Source: an uncultured Clostridia bacterium (GTDB lineage: Bacteria; Bacillota; Clostridia; TANB77; CAG-508). From it: a stretch of 51,939 nt of DNA. Positions 25,839 through 35,829 of this stretch are shown here, in pieces. Within the stretch, counting starts at the first letter, position 1. The number at the start of each line of letters is the position of its first letter. Position numbers and translations under genes: made by a program. The notes beneath the pieces were generated by a model that was not told the DNA's origin, did not search any database, and saw only the letters and a program-made list of their open reading frames with translations. The stretch spans positions 1 through 51,939 of the forward strand of contig CANRBJ010000011.1 of NCBI GenBank assembly GCA_947628815.1, in the 5' to 3' direction.

Positions 25839-25867
25839 TTGCATACTCAGTTATAAAATGTTATACT
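25839..25867 (+). promoter_or_regulatory. Predicted sigma-A promoter for the coiled-coil gene
   Basis: TTGCAT (25839-25844) and TATACT (25862-25867) with a 17-base spacer, divergent from the glmM promoter. A 12-base word AGACAAACTATC just downstream (25883-25894) recurs inverted after the gene. Confidence 0.65.
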
Positions 25868-25909
25868 CTTAATTAGGTAATTAGACAAACTATCGAAAGG
25901 AGGAAATAT

Positions 25910-26260
25910 ATGGATGATAAAAATACACAATTAATTTTAAATACTCTTAATGAACACAAAGCAATTCTTGATAAAATTGAAGCTAAGCTTGATTCTCATG
26001 ATAAAAAATTTGACCATATTGAAGCTAAGTTTGATTCTCACGATGAAAAATTTGACCGTATTGAAGAACGTTTAACTTCTTTAGAAAACACTGTTACTTT
26101 TATAGAATTTGATCATGGTAAGAAAATAGATATGTTACTAGAACACGTTGTTATTATTGAAGAAATTAATAAATCCATTCAAGAAGCAATTGATAAAATT
26201 AATTCAAAACTTGATAATCATGAAATTCGTATTGAAATCTTAGAAGAAAAAGTTTTATAA
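25910..26260 (+). CDS. Short coiled-coil protein with internal repeats
   Basis: A 116-residue, highly charged protein with no recognised family, resembling small coiled-coil 'SMC-like' proteins. Two near-identical 14-residue units IEAKLDSHDKKFDH and IEAKFDSHDEKFDR (residues about 24-51) are followed by a third degenerate unit IEERLTSLENTV. The rest continues heptad-like (INKSIQEAIDKINSKLDNHEIRIEILEEKVL). The DNA repeat unit is 42 bases. ATG 25910 has a strong GGAGG seven bases upstream and its own promoter. It is the only plus-strand gene apart from the RT operon. Confidence 0.8.
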   Translation: MDDKNTQLILNTLNEHKAILDKIEAKLDSHDKKFDHIEAKFDSHDEKFDRIEERLTSLENTVTFIEFDHGKKIDMLLEHVVIIEEINKSIQEAIDKINSKLDNHEIRIEILEEKVL

Positions 26261-26267
26261 ATCAAAA

Positions 26268-26297
26268 ATAAGCTAGAAACATTATGTTTTAGCTTAT
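26268..26297 (+). terminator. Hairpin after the coiled-coil gene
   Basis: ATAAGCTA (26268-26275) pairs with TAGCTTAT (26290-26297) around a 14-base loop, eight bases after the stop. The T-run is not immediate, so it is a moderate terminator candidate. Confidence 0.5.
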
Positions 26298-26440
26298 CTA
26301 TAAATCTTATTTTTTCTGTTAGAAAAATAAACTTTAATGAAGATAGTTTGTCTCTTTATCGAATTATGTATCTTCTCTCCATATATTAGTTGAACTTCTC
26401 ATATATATGTTTTAATTGCTTATACAATTTTATCCAATAT

Positions 26441-27310
26441 TCAATTTTTACTTAGCTCCTCTAAAAGTATCTTATTAGAATTAATTAAGTTTCTATAAAC
26501 AAACAATTCCTTGTTTCTATTACTTTTAGTTATAGCATTAGTTGCTGCATCCTCTGCATGATAAATTTCTATATTTGGATTATATATTGATATCATCTTA
26601 TTTTTCATTAAACGTATAAACAATAATTCCTCTTCGCAAAATAAAAATGTTCTATCATCAATTCCATCAAATTTTTCAATATATTTGGGTGAAAAAATTA
26701 AACAACAACCTTGAAGAATTATATTTTTTTGTCTTTCATTTACATTCTGTTCCATAGTTGCTTCTTCTTTTTTTAAAATCTTTTTTAATTCTTTTATTAT
26801 TTTAATAACTTTTTCTAAATGCATATATATTAAGAAATACTTTATTTTCATATTACGAATTCTTTTTCTTATTTCTTCTATCGAAGGCATTTTTGTATAT
26901 ATTTTATTAATCGAATTATCTTTTAAAATAATTTTTGGTCCTAAAACTGCAAATTTACTTTTTTCATATTCATCTTCTATTAAATTTGAAAAATTACTCT
27001 GTAATATTTTAGTATCGTTATTTAACATTACAATAAACTTAGCATTTAATTGTTCTTTCGCAAATTTAAAACCTACATTATTTCCTCTAGCAAAGCCCAA
27101 ATTCTCTTCATTAATAATTACATGTATTCTTTCATTACCACTATACATTTGCTGTAACATCTTCCCTGTTTCATTCGTTGAAGCATTATCTACTATTACA
27201 ATTTCATATTCTTTATTGCTCATATTCTTTTGAATAGATTTTACACATTTTTGTGTTTCCTCAATTACATAATAATGCAAAATTAGAAAAATTATTTTAT
27301 TGTTTATCAT
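26441..27310 (-). CDS. Family 2 glycosyltransferase (rhamnosyltransferase-like)
   Basis: A 289-residue inverting GT2 (GT-A fold) enzyme. The N-terminal FLILHYYVIEETQKCVKSI and EIVIVDNASTNETGKML bind the nucleotide sugar, NLGFARGNNVGFKFAK is typical of WcaA/rhamnosyl types, and FIVMLNNDTKIL holds the Asp-x-Asp-like metal site. CCLIFSPKYIEKFDGIDDRTFLFCEEELL is the acceptor-side motif. It is the last gene of the glycan cluster; its start overlaps the flippase stop by four bases (ATGA), so translation is coupled. Confidence 0.9.
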   Translation of the reverse strand: MINNKIIFLILHYYVIEETQKCVKSIQKNMSNKEYEIVIVDNASTNETGKMLQQMYSGNERIHVIINEENLGFARGNNVGFKFAKEQLNAKFIVMLNNDTKILQSNFSNLIEDEYEKSKFAVLGPKIILKDNSINKIYTKMPSIEEIRKRIRNMKIKYFLIYMHLEKVIKIIKELKKILKKEEATMEQNVNERQKNIILQGCCLIFSPKYIEKFDGIDDRTFLFCEEELLFIRLMKNKMISIYNPNIEIYHAEDAATNAITKSNRNKELFVYRNLINSNKILLEELSKN

Positions 27311-28854
27311 ACTATCTCCCTATTCTTTATCAAGTCCTTTAAAAATAAAAAATACTTTTTAAATATTTGCCTAATATTTTTGTCTATCATAAAACAACTT
27401 GTAATAATTACAACTGCTAATATTCCATAAATTATAAACATTGTTACCAATTCAATAATATTAGTTGGTTGCGATATATTTATTAGTTTAATTAATATGC
27501 TAGATATTAATATTGATATTGTTGCAATCGCAACATATGGTATGCTTATTTTAAAAAATTGTGCACTATTTTTCTTAAATCCATATTGAAAAATTACATA
27601 AGGTTTCCAAAATAAGATAATAGCAATATTACTTATAATTGTTCCCAAAACCACTCCTAGTATTCCCATTTTACTACCTAAAACAATAGAAAAAAATAGG
27701 TTTATAATAGCTTCAATTATTGGTGCCTTTACGTCCCAAAATATTCCATATGCCTCTTTAAATTTATCAATTGGTGCTTTTATAATTTTAAACCCAATAT
27801 TAAAAGCAATTCCTAATACTATTATATTAGAAAGTATATATTCTTTTCCAAATATTACCGACACAAATGGTGTTGCAAGCTTATAAAATAAAAAGCAAAA
27901 TATAGTAGCTATAAGTATTATAATTATATACATTTCTTTCCAAACTTCATATGTATTTTCGTTTTTCTTTTCAACAATATAATTTCCTATTGATGATGTT
28001 ACTCCCATAAATGCTTGGTCAACTAATCCAGTAAGCAAATTATAAATAAGTATATAATTTGTATAAACTCCTACATCTGTTAAAGTACCAAAATATGATA
28101 TTAGTATGTTGTCTGTTTGATATACAAACAATCCACCTATTTTATGAAAAACTAATTCTTTTGCCTTTTTTACTATATCCGCATATTTTTTTAACAACTG
28201 CTTAAAACTATTGCTATTATCTTTTTTATACAACGGATATTGTTTCTTTATTTTAAAGTTAGTATACGCATATATTAAAATATTTGCACCAATTTCAATT
28301 AATAGCCATACATAATATTTTCTAGTTATTGCAATTGATATTAATTGCAATATGTTTTTAATAATTTTTCCATTGTTTTGTATTTTTACAACCATATAAT
28401 TTTTCTGATCTGCTGTTGGCAAAACATTCAAAAAAGTTAATAAATAAGATGTTACTGTTGAAATTAGATATAGTATAAACGCAATTCTTATTTCTCCTAT
28501 GTCTATAGTTGAATTAACAAAAACATTTATAAAAATTGTTATTATTATGCCTAATACAAAAACAACTAAAGCTATAATCCTATACAAATACTTATATAAA
28601 CACAAAATTTCATTAATTTTTTTATAATCATTTTCAGCAAGAGGCTTATAAAGTGTATATCCCACAGCAGATCCTAGCCCCAATTCAGCAATGTTTAGCA
28701 TACCTATTACATTCATTAATAGAGAATTTAAGCCTGAATATTCAATTCCAATGTATTTAATTAACAAACTTTTAGATAAGAATGTAAAAATTGCATTAAT
28801 AAAATAATATATTAATGAAGTACTTGCATTTTTTATAGCATTCGTTGTTCTCAT
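27307..28854 (-). CDS. wzx: Wzx-type polysaccharide flippase
   Basis: A 515-residue polytopic protein with about 12-14 hydrophobic helices, of the MOP/PST (Wzx) family that moves undecaprenyl-linked repeat units across the membrane. Family phrases include STSLIYYFINAIFTFLSKSLL, IKYIGIEYSGLNSLLMNVIGM and LNIAELGLGSAVGYTLYKPLAE near the N-terminus, and IGGLFVYQTDNILISYFG in the middle. It lies near the end of the cluster, between glycosyltransferase genes, as expected for a Wzx/Wzy system. Confidence 0.92.
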   Translation of the reverse strand: MRTTNAIKNASTSLIYYFINAIFTFLSKSLLIKYIGIEYSGLNSLLMNVIGMLNIAELGLGSAVGYTLYKPLAENDYKKINEILCLYKYLYRIIALVVFVLGIIITIFINVFVNSTIDIGEIRIAFILYLISTVTSYLLTFLNVLPTADQKNYMVVKIQNNGKIIKNILQLISIAITRKYYVWLLIEIGANILIYAYTNFKIKKQYPLYKKDNSNSFKQLLKKYADIVKKAKELVFHKIGGLFVYQTDNILISYFGTLTDVGVYTNYILIYNLLTGLVDQAFMGVTSSIGNYIVEKKNENTYEVWKEMYIIIILIATIFCFLFYKLATPFVSVIFGKEYILSNIIVLGIAFNIGFKIIKAPIDKFKEAYGIFWDVKAPIIEAIINLFFSIVLGSKMGILGVVLGTIISNIAIILFWKPYVIFQYGFKKNSAQFFKISIPYVAIATISILISSILIKLINISQPTNIIELVTMFIIYGILAVVIITSCFMIDKNIRQIFKKYFLFLKDLIKNREIV

Positions 28855-28900
28855 TTTTTTAATCTCTTTCCCTTTCCTAGATTTTTTCTAAAGTATATTA

Positions 28901-29951
28901 CTAAAATTTATATAAATTTATCCAATCCATCTTTCTTCCTTGCCACGTTTGATTGTTCTTTATGTACTCATACGCAAGTTTTCCTTTTTCTTTCAATATA
29001 TTTTCATCATTCCTTACATCTTTTTCTAGCTTATTTAATGTATCTATAAGTTTTTCAAGATGTTCCGCATCATTTTCATAATCATATGTATACAATATTT
29101 TATCGTAATCTTTTACTTCTTTTGCTGTACCTATTAATGGACAAATAAAACTTCTTTTGTATGACATCGCCATAATTAATGCTCCAGAATTAAGTGAACT
29201 TTTTTTATTATATGGTGATATTAAAATTTCTGACTGCTCTAAATAGTCCCCCATTTCCTCATCTTCTATAAACGAAAAGTCAAACTTCACATTTGGTATC
29301 TTACTTATTTTTTCTAATTCCTTTTTATATTGTTCATCTGTACACAATCCACAAATTAACAAAATAAAATTTGATTCTTTTAAATTAGACTTAGTAAAAG
29401 CATTTATTAACAGTTCAATATTTTTATATTTTCTAATCATACCAGAAAAAAGAATTATTTTTTTATTCTCATCTATTTCGTATCTTTCTTTTATGTTAAT
29501 GCCTCTACTTCCATAATTTCCTATGTAATCACACATCGGAATTAAAACTGTTTTATTTTCATATTCCTTCAAATAAGCATTATTTAGCGTTTCTTTGCAC
29601 ATTATATGAATTTTATCTGCATTTTTAGCTAAGAACTTCATAAATTTTAATGTATTTACTCCGTACATTTTCTTCATGTGGAACATTATTATGAACAGTC
29701 CAAATTATTTTTTTGTTAAGCAATTTAAGTACATATATAAATATTTTTTTCTTAAAAACTTTTGCTTTTTTTACATTTTCGTACCAATTCAAATGATAAA
29801 TGTCTGCCGATAAAATTGACTTTACCCCTTGTTTTTTTACTTCATCATATCCTACAACATCATATTCATCACAAATAGTATGATACAAATTATCAATATA
29901 TAAATTATGTTTAGAATGACGCGCTGGATATATTATTACTTTCTTCTTCAT
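28901..29951 (-). CDS. GT4-family glycosyltransferase, read through a CGG +1 shift
   Basis: A glycosyltransferase of the GT4/GT-B type, about 349 residues. The N-terminal part has IIYPARHSKHNLYIDNLYHT, DIYHLNWYENV and IIWTVHNNVPHEEN. At codon 97 there is in-frame CGG (29661-29663); skipping C gives NVGVNTLKFMKFLAKNADK and continues into IHIMCKETL, VLIPMCDYIGNYG, ILFSGMIRKYKNIELLINAF and a C-terminal donor-binding domain ending WQGRKMDWINLY. Straight reading stops 12 codons later, giving only 108 residues; the rest would lack the acceptor domain. The length 1051 is 3n+1. ATG 29951. Donor and acceptor are unknown. Confidence 0.85.
29660..29663 (-). other. CGGA +1 frameshift site (GT4 gene)
   Basis: Codons AAT-GTA-CGG-AGT at codon 97. 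Skipping C gives GTA-GGA-GTA; straight reading meets a stop 12 codons later at 29625. Confidence 0.83.
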
Positions 29952-30008
29952 ATTCAGCCCTTCCTTCTATAATATTTTTTTACTTATTATGTGAAAAAAG
30001 GTAAATCA

Positions 30009-30923
30009 TTATAGTTTTATATTATAATATTGAATAAGTTTATCAAAACTTTCATCATTTCTACAATTATCTACATTATCACTGCTTAATCTTATACTTT
30101 GAGTTCCTTTAATTGTAAACCATTCTTTGGTATATGTATTTACTTTTCGAACATTTATATTATATATAAGCTCCATTGTTTTAAGCCACATATCATCTTG
30201 ACTTACACATAATTTTAAAAACACATCTTTGTTAAAAACTTCACTTCCAAAAATATTAGGTGGATATAATACTCCTCCTACTCCTGTAGCTAATAACATT
30301 CTTCCTTCTTTTATTCCAGGAGAACACCATACCCAATCTGAGTACTTTTTTACTTTTCTTTTTTCATCTACACAAATTTGATGTGCTCTACAACAAATAA
30401 CATCGTTTTTTCCTTTTTCATATTCTTTCATCAAATTCTCTATTAAATTTTCTGGATAATAACAATCATCATCAACAGTTATAACTATATCATCTCTATT
30501 CTCCTGCATCGAATAATAATATTTTGTATGTACTTTTACATCTTTGCAAAATTTTAATTCTACTCCTTTTCTTATTTCATCACTTAATAATTTTTCCATT
30601 TCATCTTTATTAAATCTATCTTCATCTAACCATAACTGTATTTTATCTGGCTTAAGCGTTTGCCTTAATAGCGTTTCTAAACACAATTTCAATTGTTTCG
30701 TTCTATTTGGTATTGTAGTAACTGTTATTACAATTTTCTCTTTTCGCTCATCTTCATTTAGCCCATAAGAACTTTTGAAAAATTTATAGTATATTGGCAT
30801 AATAATATTTGTAATTTTATCTACTAATGCATTCCACTTTCTTTTTATTTTGTAAACATTCTTTTTTAGTTTAGTATCATATTCTTTTACTGGGAAAATA
30901 AATTTGTATAAAAATGTTAGCAT
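30009..30923 (-). CDS. Family 2-like glycosyltransferase
   Basis: A 304-residue GT-A-fold enzyme. KIVITVTTIPNRTKQLKLCL (about 64) and SLLRQTLKPDKIQLWL-like text (here LLRQTLKPDKIQLWLDED) start the nucleotide-sugar fold. IVITVDDDCYYPENLIENL (about 145) has the metal-binding Asp run, and GVGGVLYPPNIF with VSQDDMWLKTMEL forms the acceptor half. This resembles GT2-like proteins of capsule clusters. The N-terminal 60 residues are basic, with a short hydrophobic stretch that may touch membrane. Its stop and the ugd gene are two bases apart on the upstream side. Confidence 0.82.
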   Translation of the reverse strand: MLTFLYKFIFPVKEYDTKLKKNVYKIKRKWNALVDKITNIIMPIYYKFFKSSYGLNEDERKEKIVITVTTIPNRTKQLKLCLETLLRQTLKPDKIQLWLDEDRFNKDEMEKLLSDEIRKGVELKFCKDVKVHTKYYYSMQENRDDIVITVDDDCYYPENLIENLMKEYEKGKNDVICCRAHQICVDEKRKVKKYSDWVWCSPGIKEGRMLLATGVGGVLYPPNIFGSEVFNKDVFLKLCVSQDDMWLKTMELIYNINVRKVNTYTKEWFTIKGTQSIRLSSDNVDNCRNDESFDKLIQYYNIKL

Positions 30924-30925
30924 TC

Positions 30926-32212
30926 TTACCTCCCTATTGAATAATAATTACATTCTTTCATTTCATTAATTTTATATATATTTCTTCCATCGTAAATATT
31001 AGGTTTTTTCATTAAATTTTTATATTCATCTGGTCTTATACTTTTTATTTCATCCCAATCTGTAAATATAAAACATATATCTGCATCTCTTAATGCCTCT
31101 TGTGGTGTATTTGTATATACTATTTGTTCTTGAAACTTCCTTTTAAAGTTTTCTTCTCCAACTGGATCATATGCTTTTATGTTTGCTCCATCTTCTAATA
31201 AAATAGGAATATTTTCAAGAGATGGAGCTTCCCTTAAATCATCTGTTCCTGCTTTAAATGTTAAACCTAAAACCGCTATATTTAGCCCTTTAAAGGTCTT
31301 AAATTTTTTTCTTGCTTTTCTTATTAATACCAACTTTTGATTTTTGTTTACTTCTATAGCTGCTTTAATTGTTTTTAGTTCATATCCTTGTTGCTGGGCT
31401 AAATAATGTAATGCTTTTGTGTCTTTTGGAAAACAACTTCCACCATATCCACATCCTGCTTTTAAGAATTTATCTCCAATTCTTTTATCGTAGCTCATAC
31501 CTTTTGCTACATCTTCCACATCAGCACCTACAACCTCGCATAAATTTGCAATTTCATTCATAAAACTAATTTTTAATGCCAAAAAATCATTAGATGCATA
31601 TTTAATCATTTCTGCACTTCGCCTATTAGTAGCAACAATTGGTAAATTAAAGTTTTTATATAAATTTAGCATTTTTTCTTTGGTTTCTAAATCTTCTGTT
31701 CCAATTACTATTCTAGAAGCATTTAATGTATCATTTACTGCTGTTCCTTGTGCTAAAAATTCCGGATTACTTGCAATAGTTACTTTTACATTGTGTTTTA
31801 AATTGTTTTGTATATATTTTTCTACTTCATCATTTGTTCCTATAGGAACTGTGGATTTAATAACAACTACACAATCTTTTTCAATTGTTTGGGCAATTTG
31901 TTTTGCTACTTCAAATACATAGTCTAAGTTTGCTGAGCCATCTGCACGTTCTGGAGTACCAACACCTATAAAAATAAAATCCGCATCTTTATATGCATTT
32001 TTATAATCAGTTGTATAATTTATTCTACCTTCTTTATAATTCTTCTGCATTAATTCCTGTAAATTTTCTTCATATATTGGCGATATTCCTTGCTTCATCA
32101 TATTTATTTTATTTTCATCTACATCAACACAAATAACATTTTGCCCTTTTTCAGCAAAGCAAACTCCTGCTACTAATCCAACATATCCTGTTCCTGCTAC
32201 TGCTACTTTCAT
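30926..32212 (-). CDS. ugd: UDP-glucose 6-dehydrogenase
   Basis: Ugd oxidises UDP-glucose twice to UDP-glucuronate with NAD. The Rossmann motif VAGTGYVGLVAGVCFAEKG opens the protein; VVIKSTVPIGT, SNPEFLAQGTAVNDTLNASR, the catalytic Cys in AGCGYGGSCFPKDTKAL and the C-terminal LGLTFKAGTDDLREAPS follow. 428 residues is normal. Its presence implies glucuronic acid, or a sugar derived from it, in the glycan. A GDP-mannose dehydrogenase activity is less likely given the text but cannot be excluded. It is in the middle of the cluster between glycosyltransferases. Confidence 0.93.
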   Translation of the reverse strand: MKVAVAGTGYVGLVAGVCFAEKGQNVICVDVDENKINMMKQGISPIYEENLQELMQKNYKEGRINYTTDYKNAYKDADFIFIGVGTPERADGSANLDYVFEVAKQIAQTIEKDCVVVIKSTVPIGTNDEVEKYIQNNLKHNVKVTIASNPEFLAQGTAVNDTLNASRIVIGTEDLETKEKMLNLYKNFNLPIVATNRRSAEMIKYASNDFLALKISFMNEIANLCEVVGADVEDVAKGMSYDKRIGDKFLKAGCGYGGSCFPKDTKALHYLAQQQGYELKTIKAAIEVNKNQKLVLIRKARKKFKTFKGLNIAVLGLTFKAGTDDLREAPSLENIPILLEDGANIKAYDPVGEENFKRKFQEQIVYTNTPQEALRDADICFIFTDWDEIKSIRPDEYKNLMKKPNIYDGRNIYKINEMKECNYYSIGR

Positions 32213-32227
32213 ATACTATAACCTCTT

Positions 32228-33367
32228 TCACTTTATACTATCATTATATATTTGCAAAAATTTTGGTGCTAACTTGTCCCATGTAAAATGTTCTTCTACA
32301 GTTTCTTTTGCATTAATACTTATTTGTATATTGTCGTTTTCTAACAGCTCTAAAATTTTTGCTTTCCATATTTCTTCATTAAGTTCATCATATATAAAAC
32401 CATTTTTTCCATTTTTTATTAAAGTAGAGGATCCTCCGTTATATGTAGTTATTACTGGAACTCCATATATCATTGCCTCTAGTAATACCATTCCAAAAAT
32501 CTCGTAATTTGTTGGCAATAAAAAAACTTTCGCTTTTTCATATAACTCACCTAGTTCTTCTTGATTCATTTGTGGAATAATAATTACATTTTGTTTTAAT
32601 CCTTTTTCTTCTATTATTTTCATACATTTATTCACATATTTTTCTTCGCCCTTGCCTACAATTACTAACTTTGTATTCTTATTTTCAGCATATACCTTAG
32701 CATATGTATTAATAATAAAATCAACATTTCTTCTTTCTTGAATTTGACCTATATATAAAATTACTTTTTCTTTTGTACTTATTATTTCATTATGTTCTAT
32801 CTTATTTTTCTTTATTAATCTTTCCTTATCTAAGCCAACGCCTGCTTTATCAACATTTTTATAGCCTTTTTCCTTTAAAAATTCTTCTGCTAATTTACTT
32901 TTGGTTATTATTTGTATATTCTTATATTTTCTATGGAACATATTAATATATATATCGAAAATATGTGCTTTTACATTATCTTTATAATCGAATTTATTAT
33001 AATATGGTCCATGATATATAACTAGCTTATTTTTTATTTTTCTATATATCTTAGAATTGAATATTTGATTATACTCTGAAGATTGTATACAATCGTATTT
33101 TTCTATTAAATCAAAAATTTTTTTATTATATATTGCGTTTCCAAAAAAATCTTTTCCTTTCAACCAATATATGTTAAATTTAAGATTGTTTTCAAATTTA
33201 TATTCTTCAACCTTTTCTTCATCTTTACCATTATAATAAACAATATCACATACATTTCCAAGTTTTACTAACGCTTTTGCTAAACCAATTTCTTGCCTAT
33301 TATATGTATTTATATTTACTTTGCTCGGAAACATTCTAATTATTAATATTTTCATAGTTTTCCTCAT
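32228..33367 (-). CDS. GT4-family glycosyltransferase
   Basis: A 379-residue GT-B enzyme. The N-terminal IIRMFPSKVNINTYNRQEIGLAK-type text is the acceptor domain; the donor domain shows ILYIGQIQERRNVDFIINTY, LVIVGKGEEKYVNKCM, IIPQMNQEELGELYEKAKVFLLPTNYEIFGMVLLEAM (glutamate pair binding the donor phosphate/ribose) and GVPVITTYNGGSSTLI. A retaining sugar transfer to a growing glycan is expected; sugar and acceptor are unknown. It ends 16 bases before ugd and starts one base after the next glycosyltransferase stop. Confidence 0.9.
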   Translation of the reverse strand: MRKTMKILIIRMFPSKVNINTYNRQEIGLAKALVKLGNVCDIVYYNGKDEEKVEEYKFENNLKFNIYWLKGKDFFGNAIYNKKIFDLIEKYDCIQSSEYNQIFNSKIYRKIKNKLVIYHGPYYNKFDYKDNVKAHIFDIYINMFHRKYKNIQIITKSKLAEEFLKEKGYKNVDKAGVGLDKERLIKKNKIEHNEIISTKEKVILYIGQIQERRNVDFIINTYAKVYAENKNTKLVIVGKGEEKYVNKCMKIIEEKGLKQNVIIIPQMNQEELGELYEKAKVFLLPTNYEIFGMVLLEAMIYGVPVITTYNGGSSTLIKNGKNGFIYDELNEEIWKAKILELLENDNIQISINAKETVEEHFTWDKLAPKFLQIYNDSIK

Positions 33368-33368
33368 T

Positions 33369-34553
33369 TTATAAAATTTCTTTCAACTTCTTTAAATATG
33401 TATCAAATGAATTATTATCTTTTATATACTCATATGCCTTAGTAATTATATTTTGATATTCCTCATTTGTCATATTATAAGTCTTGTTTAAAATTTTTTC
33501 AATATCAGTTTCATCTAGTACATCAAACATCATTCCCCTACCATCTGATAATATTTCAGGAATTCCACCTCTTGTAGACCCAATTACAAGAGACTTTGAT
33601 GCCATCGCTTCTATTACTGTAGTTGGGTAATTTTCAAGCCAAATTGAAGGCACAACCACAAAATCTGATTTATTCATATATTCTTTAATTTTTTCGTTTT
33701 CTATAAATCCCAAATACTCAATCTTTTCTTCATCGCTAATTAGTTCTTTTAATTTTTCGCTATTTTCGTTTGATGTAGGTTTTCCTATTAATGTTAATTG
33801 TACATTTTTATTTTTGCAAAATTTCTTAAATACCTTAATAAACCTAAAAATTCCTTTTCGATTGTTTATATTACCAATATATATGTATTTTTTTAGCTTA
33901 TCCGATATTTCATTTTGTGGTAATTGGCTAACCTGTAAAGGGTTATTAATACACACTGCATTATAGCCATACTTTTTTAAATACTTATATAAATTTTGAC
34001 TTGGAGATACACTTATATCCACCATCTTTTTTCTTAATTTTTCAAGTCTACATACCAAATTATGCTTTAGAACCATTTGCAATATCGAATTATGATACTT
34101 ACAAGCTTTTATGCAATCATTATATTTATATCCTTCGCATATACTATAATCTTCTTTTATACAAGTCGATTTAGGACATACTACTGAATAATCATGTATA
34201 ATCTGTATTATTTTATAACCTTTACAAGCTTTCATTTGTGTTATTGGAGAAACAAATATAGTATTTAAAATAATTAAATCTGGCAAGAAATTATTAATCT
34301 CATTTTTAATTTTCTTTGCAAGAATAGCATTATATATTATTTTATTTATTAACTTACTTATTTTGTTCATGGAAACAGAAATATTTGTAATGTTTTTAGT
34401 GTTTTTTATATTAAGTATATTTTTGTCAAACTCTTTATCAAACGTTAATAACTTAACATCGTTATTATCTTTTTCTAAAATTTTTTTTAAATTTAAGGCA
34501 TAAATCTCCGCTCCACCACAAATTAAATTATCATTCATAATTAATACTCGCAT
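33369..34553 (-). CDS. GT4-family glycosyltransferase
   Basis: A 394-residue GT-B enzyme. NLICGGAEIYALNLKKIL at the N-terminus is the glycine-rich acceptor loop; VCPKSTCIKEDYSIC and a Cys-rich stretch (CEGYKYNDCIKACKYH) near residues 125-150 resemble the zinc-like insertion of some WbnK/GT4 enzymes. The donor domain has YIGNINNRKGIFRFIKVF, LTLIGKPTS, DFVVVPSIWLENYPTTVIEAMASKSLVIG and RGGIPEIL. The Cys cluster is also seen in the neighbouring cluster genes of this type in other bacteria. Specificity unknown. Confidence 0.9.
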   Translation of the reverse strand: MRVLIMNDNLICGGAEIYALNLKKILEKDNNDVKLLTFDKEFDKNILNIKNTKNITNISVSMNKISKLINKIIYNAILAKKIKNEINNFLPDLIILNTIFVSPITQMKACKGYKIIQIIHDYSVVCPKSTCIKEDYSICEGYKYNDCIKACKYHNSILQMVLKHNLVCRLEKLRKKMVDISVSPSQNLYKYLKKYGYNAVCINNPLQVSQLPQNEISDKLKKYIYIGNINNRKGIFRFIKVFKKFCKNKNVQLTLIGKPTSNENSEKLKELISDEEKIEYLGFIENEKIKEYMNKSDFVVVPSIWLENYPTTVIEAMASKSLVIGSTRGGIPEILSDGRGMMFDVLDETDIEKILNKTYNMTNEEYQNIITKAYEYIKDNNSFDTYLKKLKEIL

Positions 34554-34611
34554 ATAATTTTTCTTTGTATAATATTAAATAAATTATACTTACCTTTCGA
34601 TATAATTCTTT

Positions 34612-35829
34612 TTATTTCTCCTTTATTTTTTTGCAGCAATTGCAGGTATATATATATATATATATATAGGCTTTCAGCTGTTTTTCAATGGAATATTCTG
34701 GTAATTTTTCCATAATTTCATCATAATATTTTTTTACATTATTTCTATTCGAAAAATATTTTATTGCTTTTTTTAGTTCTTCTATATCATCAAATTGATA
34801 TGTAATTCCTGTTTTAGTATATTCTAATATTTCTAGTATTCCACCTTTATTAGAGCCAATTACTGGTAATCCATGCTGGTTTGCTTCAATAACAACCCTT
34901 CCAAATGGTTCATCCCAAACTGATGGAACAATTAATACATCATTTTTTATCCATTCATTTTGTAATTCCTCTTTAGTTAACATTCCTCTATATGTTATTC
35001 TTTTATCCTTTTTTGCACTTTCAATAACATATTCTTCTAACTTACCTTTTCCACATATAGATAAGCTTATATTATCATTCTTTATACTCGTAAATGCTTT
35101 AATTAAATTGAAAATTCCTTTATTTTCAAACAAACTACCTACAAATATAAAATTCACTTTTTCGTCATTATTATTTTTTCTATTGCTTATACATTTTCTT
35201 GTATAATCCATATCTAAATCAACACTATTATTCACATGCTTGCTATTTTTAACATCGAAATATTTTAAATTTAGTACACTGTTTAGTGTAAATTCAGAAG
35301 GTGCTGTAACATAATCTACATATTTTGAATATTTTCTAAAATATTTTTGATATATTAACTCTATAAAATTATTCCTTTTTGGAAGTACGTTTTTAGGACT
35401 AACTATCCAATAATCTCTAATTGTATGCACACATGGAATATTATTCTTTTTTGCACATTTCCATACTAATGGAGACATGCCGTTTATGTTGTTTGTATGA
35501 ATTACATCTGGCTTAAATTCTTTAATTATTCTCTCAAATTCTTTTTCAGCTTTCACATTCCTTAATTCATAAAACTTGTTTAAAAATTTTTTAAACACAG
35601 GTCCTTTTTTGGTAAATCTTAATTTTGCATCAAATCTTCCACCTGTTCCTCTATATACTAATACACCTTCGATTTCTTCTTTTTTTAGTTCTTTTTCAAA
35701 TGAATCTACTGAATAAACTGCTACTTCATTTTTTTGCTTTGCAAGTCCTTCTGCTAAAAGTTTTGTGCTATACTCTGCCCCTCCAACTACATTGGGATAA
35801 TAAAATGTATTAGTTAGTAATATTCGCAT
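34612..35829 (-). CDS. GT4-family glycosyltransferase with a (TA)n tract at its end
   Basis: A 405-residue GT-B enzyme. [24 protein letters not shown] is the acceptor loop; [94 protein letters not shown] and KGGILEI follow. The catalytic domains are complete. The last 20 residues are YIYIYIY followed by a Cys- and Lys-rich tail, encoded by a 22-base TA repeat (34647-34668); changes in repeat number would change only the tail. Its start overlaps the end of the fusion gene upstream by 20 bases. Confidence 0.88.
   Translation of the reverse strand: MRILLTNTFYYPNVVGGAEYSTKLLAEGLAKQKNEVAVYSVDSFEKELKKEEIEGVLVYRGTGGRFDAKLRFTKKGPVFKKFLNKFYELRNVKAEKEFERIIKEFKPDVIHTNNINGMSPLVWKCAKKNNIPCVHTIRDYWIVSPKNVLPKRNNFIELIYQKYFRKYSKYVDYVTAPSEFTLNSVLNLKYFDVKNSKHVNNSVDLDMDYTRKCISNRKNNNDEKVNFIFVGSLFENKGIFNLIKAFTSIKNDNISLSICGKGKLEEYVIESAKKDKRITYRGMLTKEELQNEWIKNDVLIVPSVWDEPFGRVVIEANQHGLPVIGSNKGGILEILEYTKTGITYQFDDIEELKKAIKYFSNRNNVKKYYDEIMEKLPEYSIEKQLKAYIYIYIYTCNCCKKIKEK
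34647..34668. repeat. (TA)11 microsatellite inside a coding region
   Basis: Eleven perfect TA units within the 3' end of a glycosyltransferase gene, coding for alternating Tyr and Ile. Such tracts slip during replication, and loss or gain of one or two units changes the reading frame of the last 12 codons. Confidence 0.85.

Larger units (their letters stand above)
25883..26353. repeat. 12-bp inverted repeats flanking the coiled-coil gene
   Basis: AGACAAACTATC (25883-25894) is exactly complementary to GATAGTTTGTCT (26342-26353). The pair encloses the gene, its ribosome site and its terminator-like hairpin, about 470 bases in all. No transposase is present. Confidence 0.6.

Noticed and set aside
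34147-34700. Frameshift at the end of the 34612-35829 glycosyltransferase
   Set aside because: The catalytic domains are complete; only the tail after the TA repeat looks odd, and no CGG is involved, so repeat-length variation is a better explanation.
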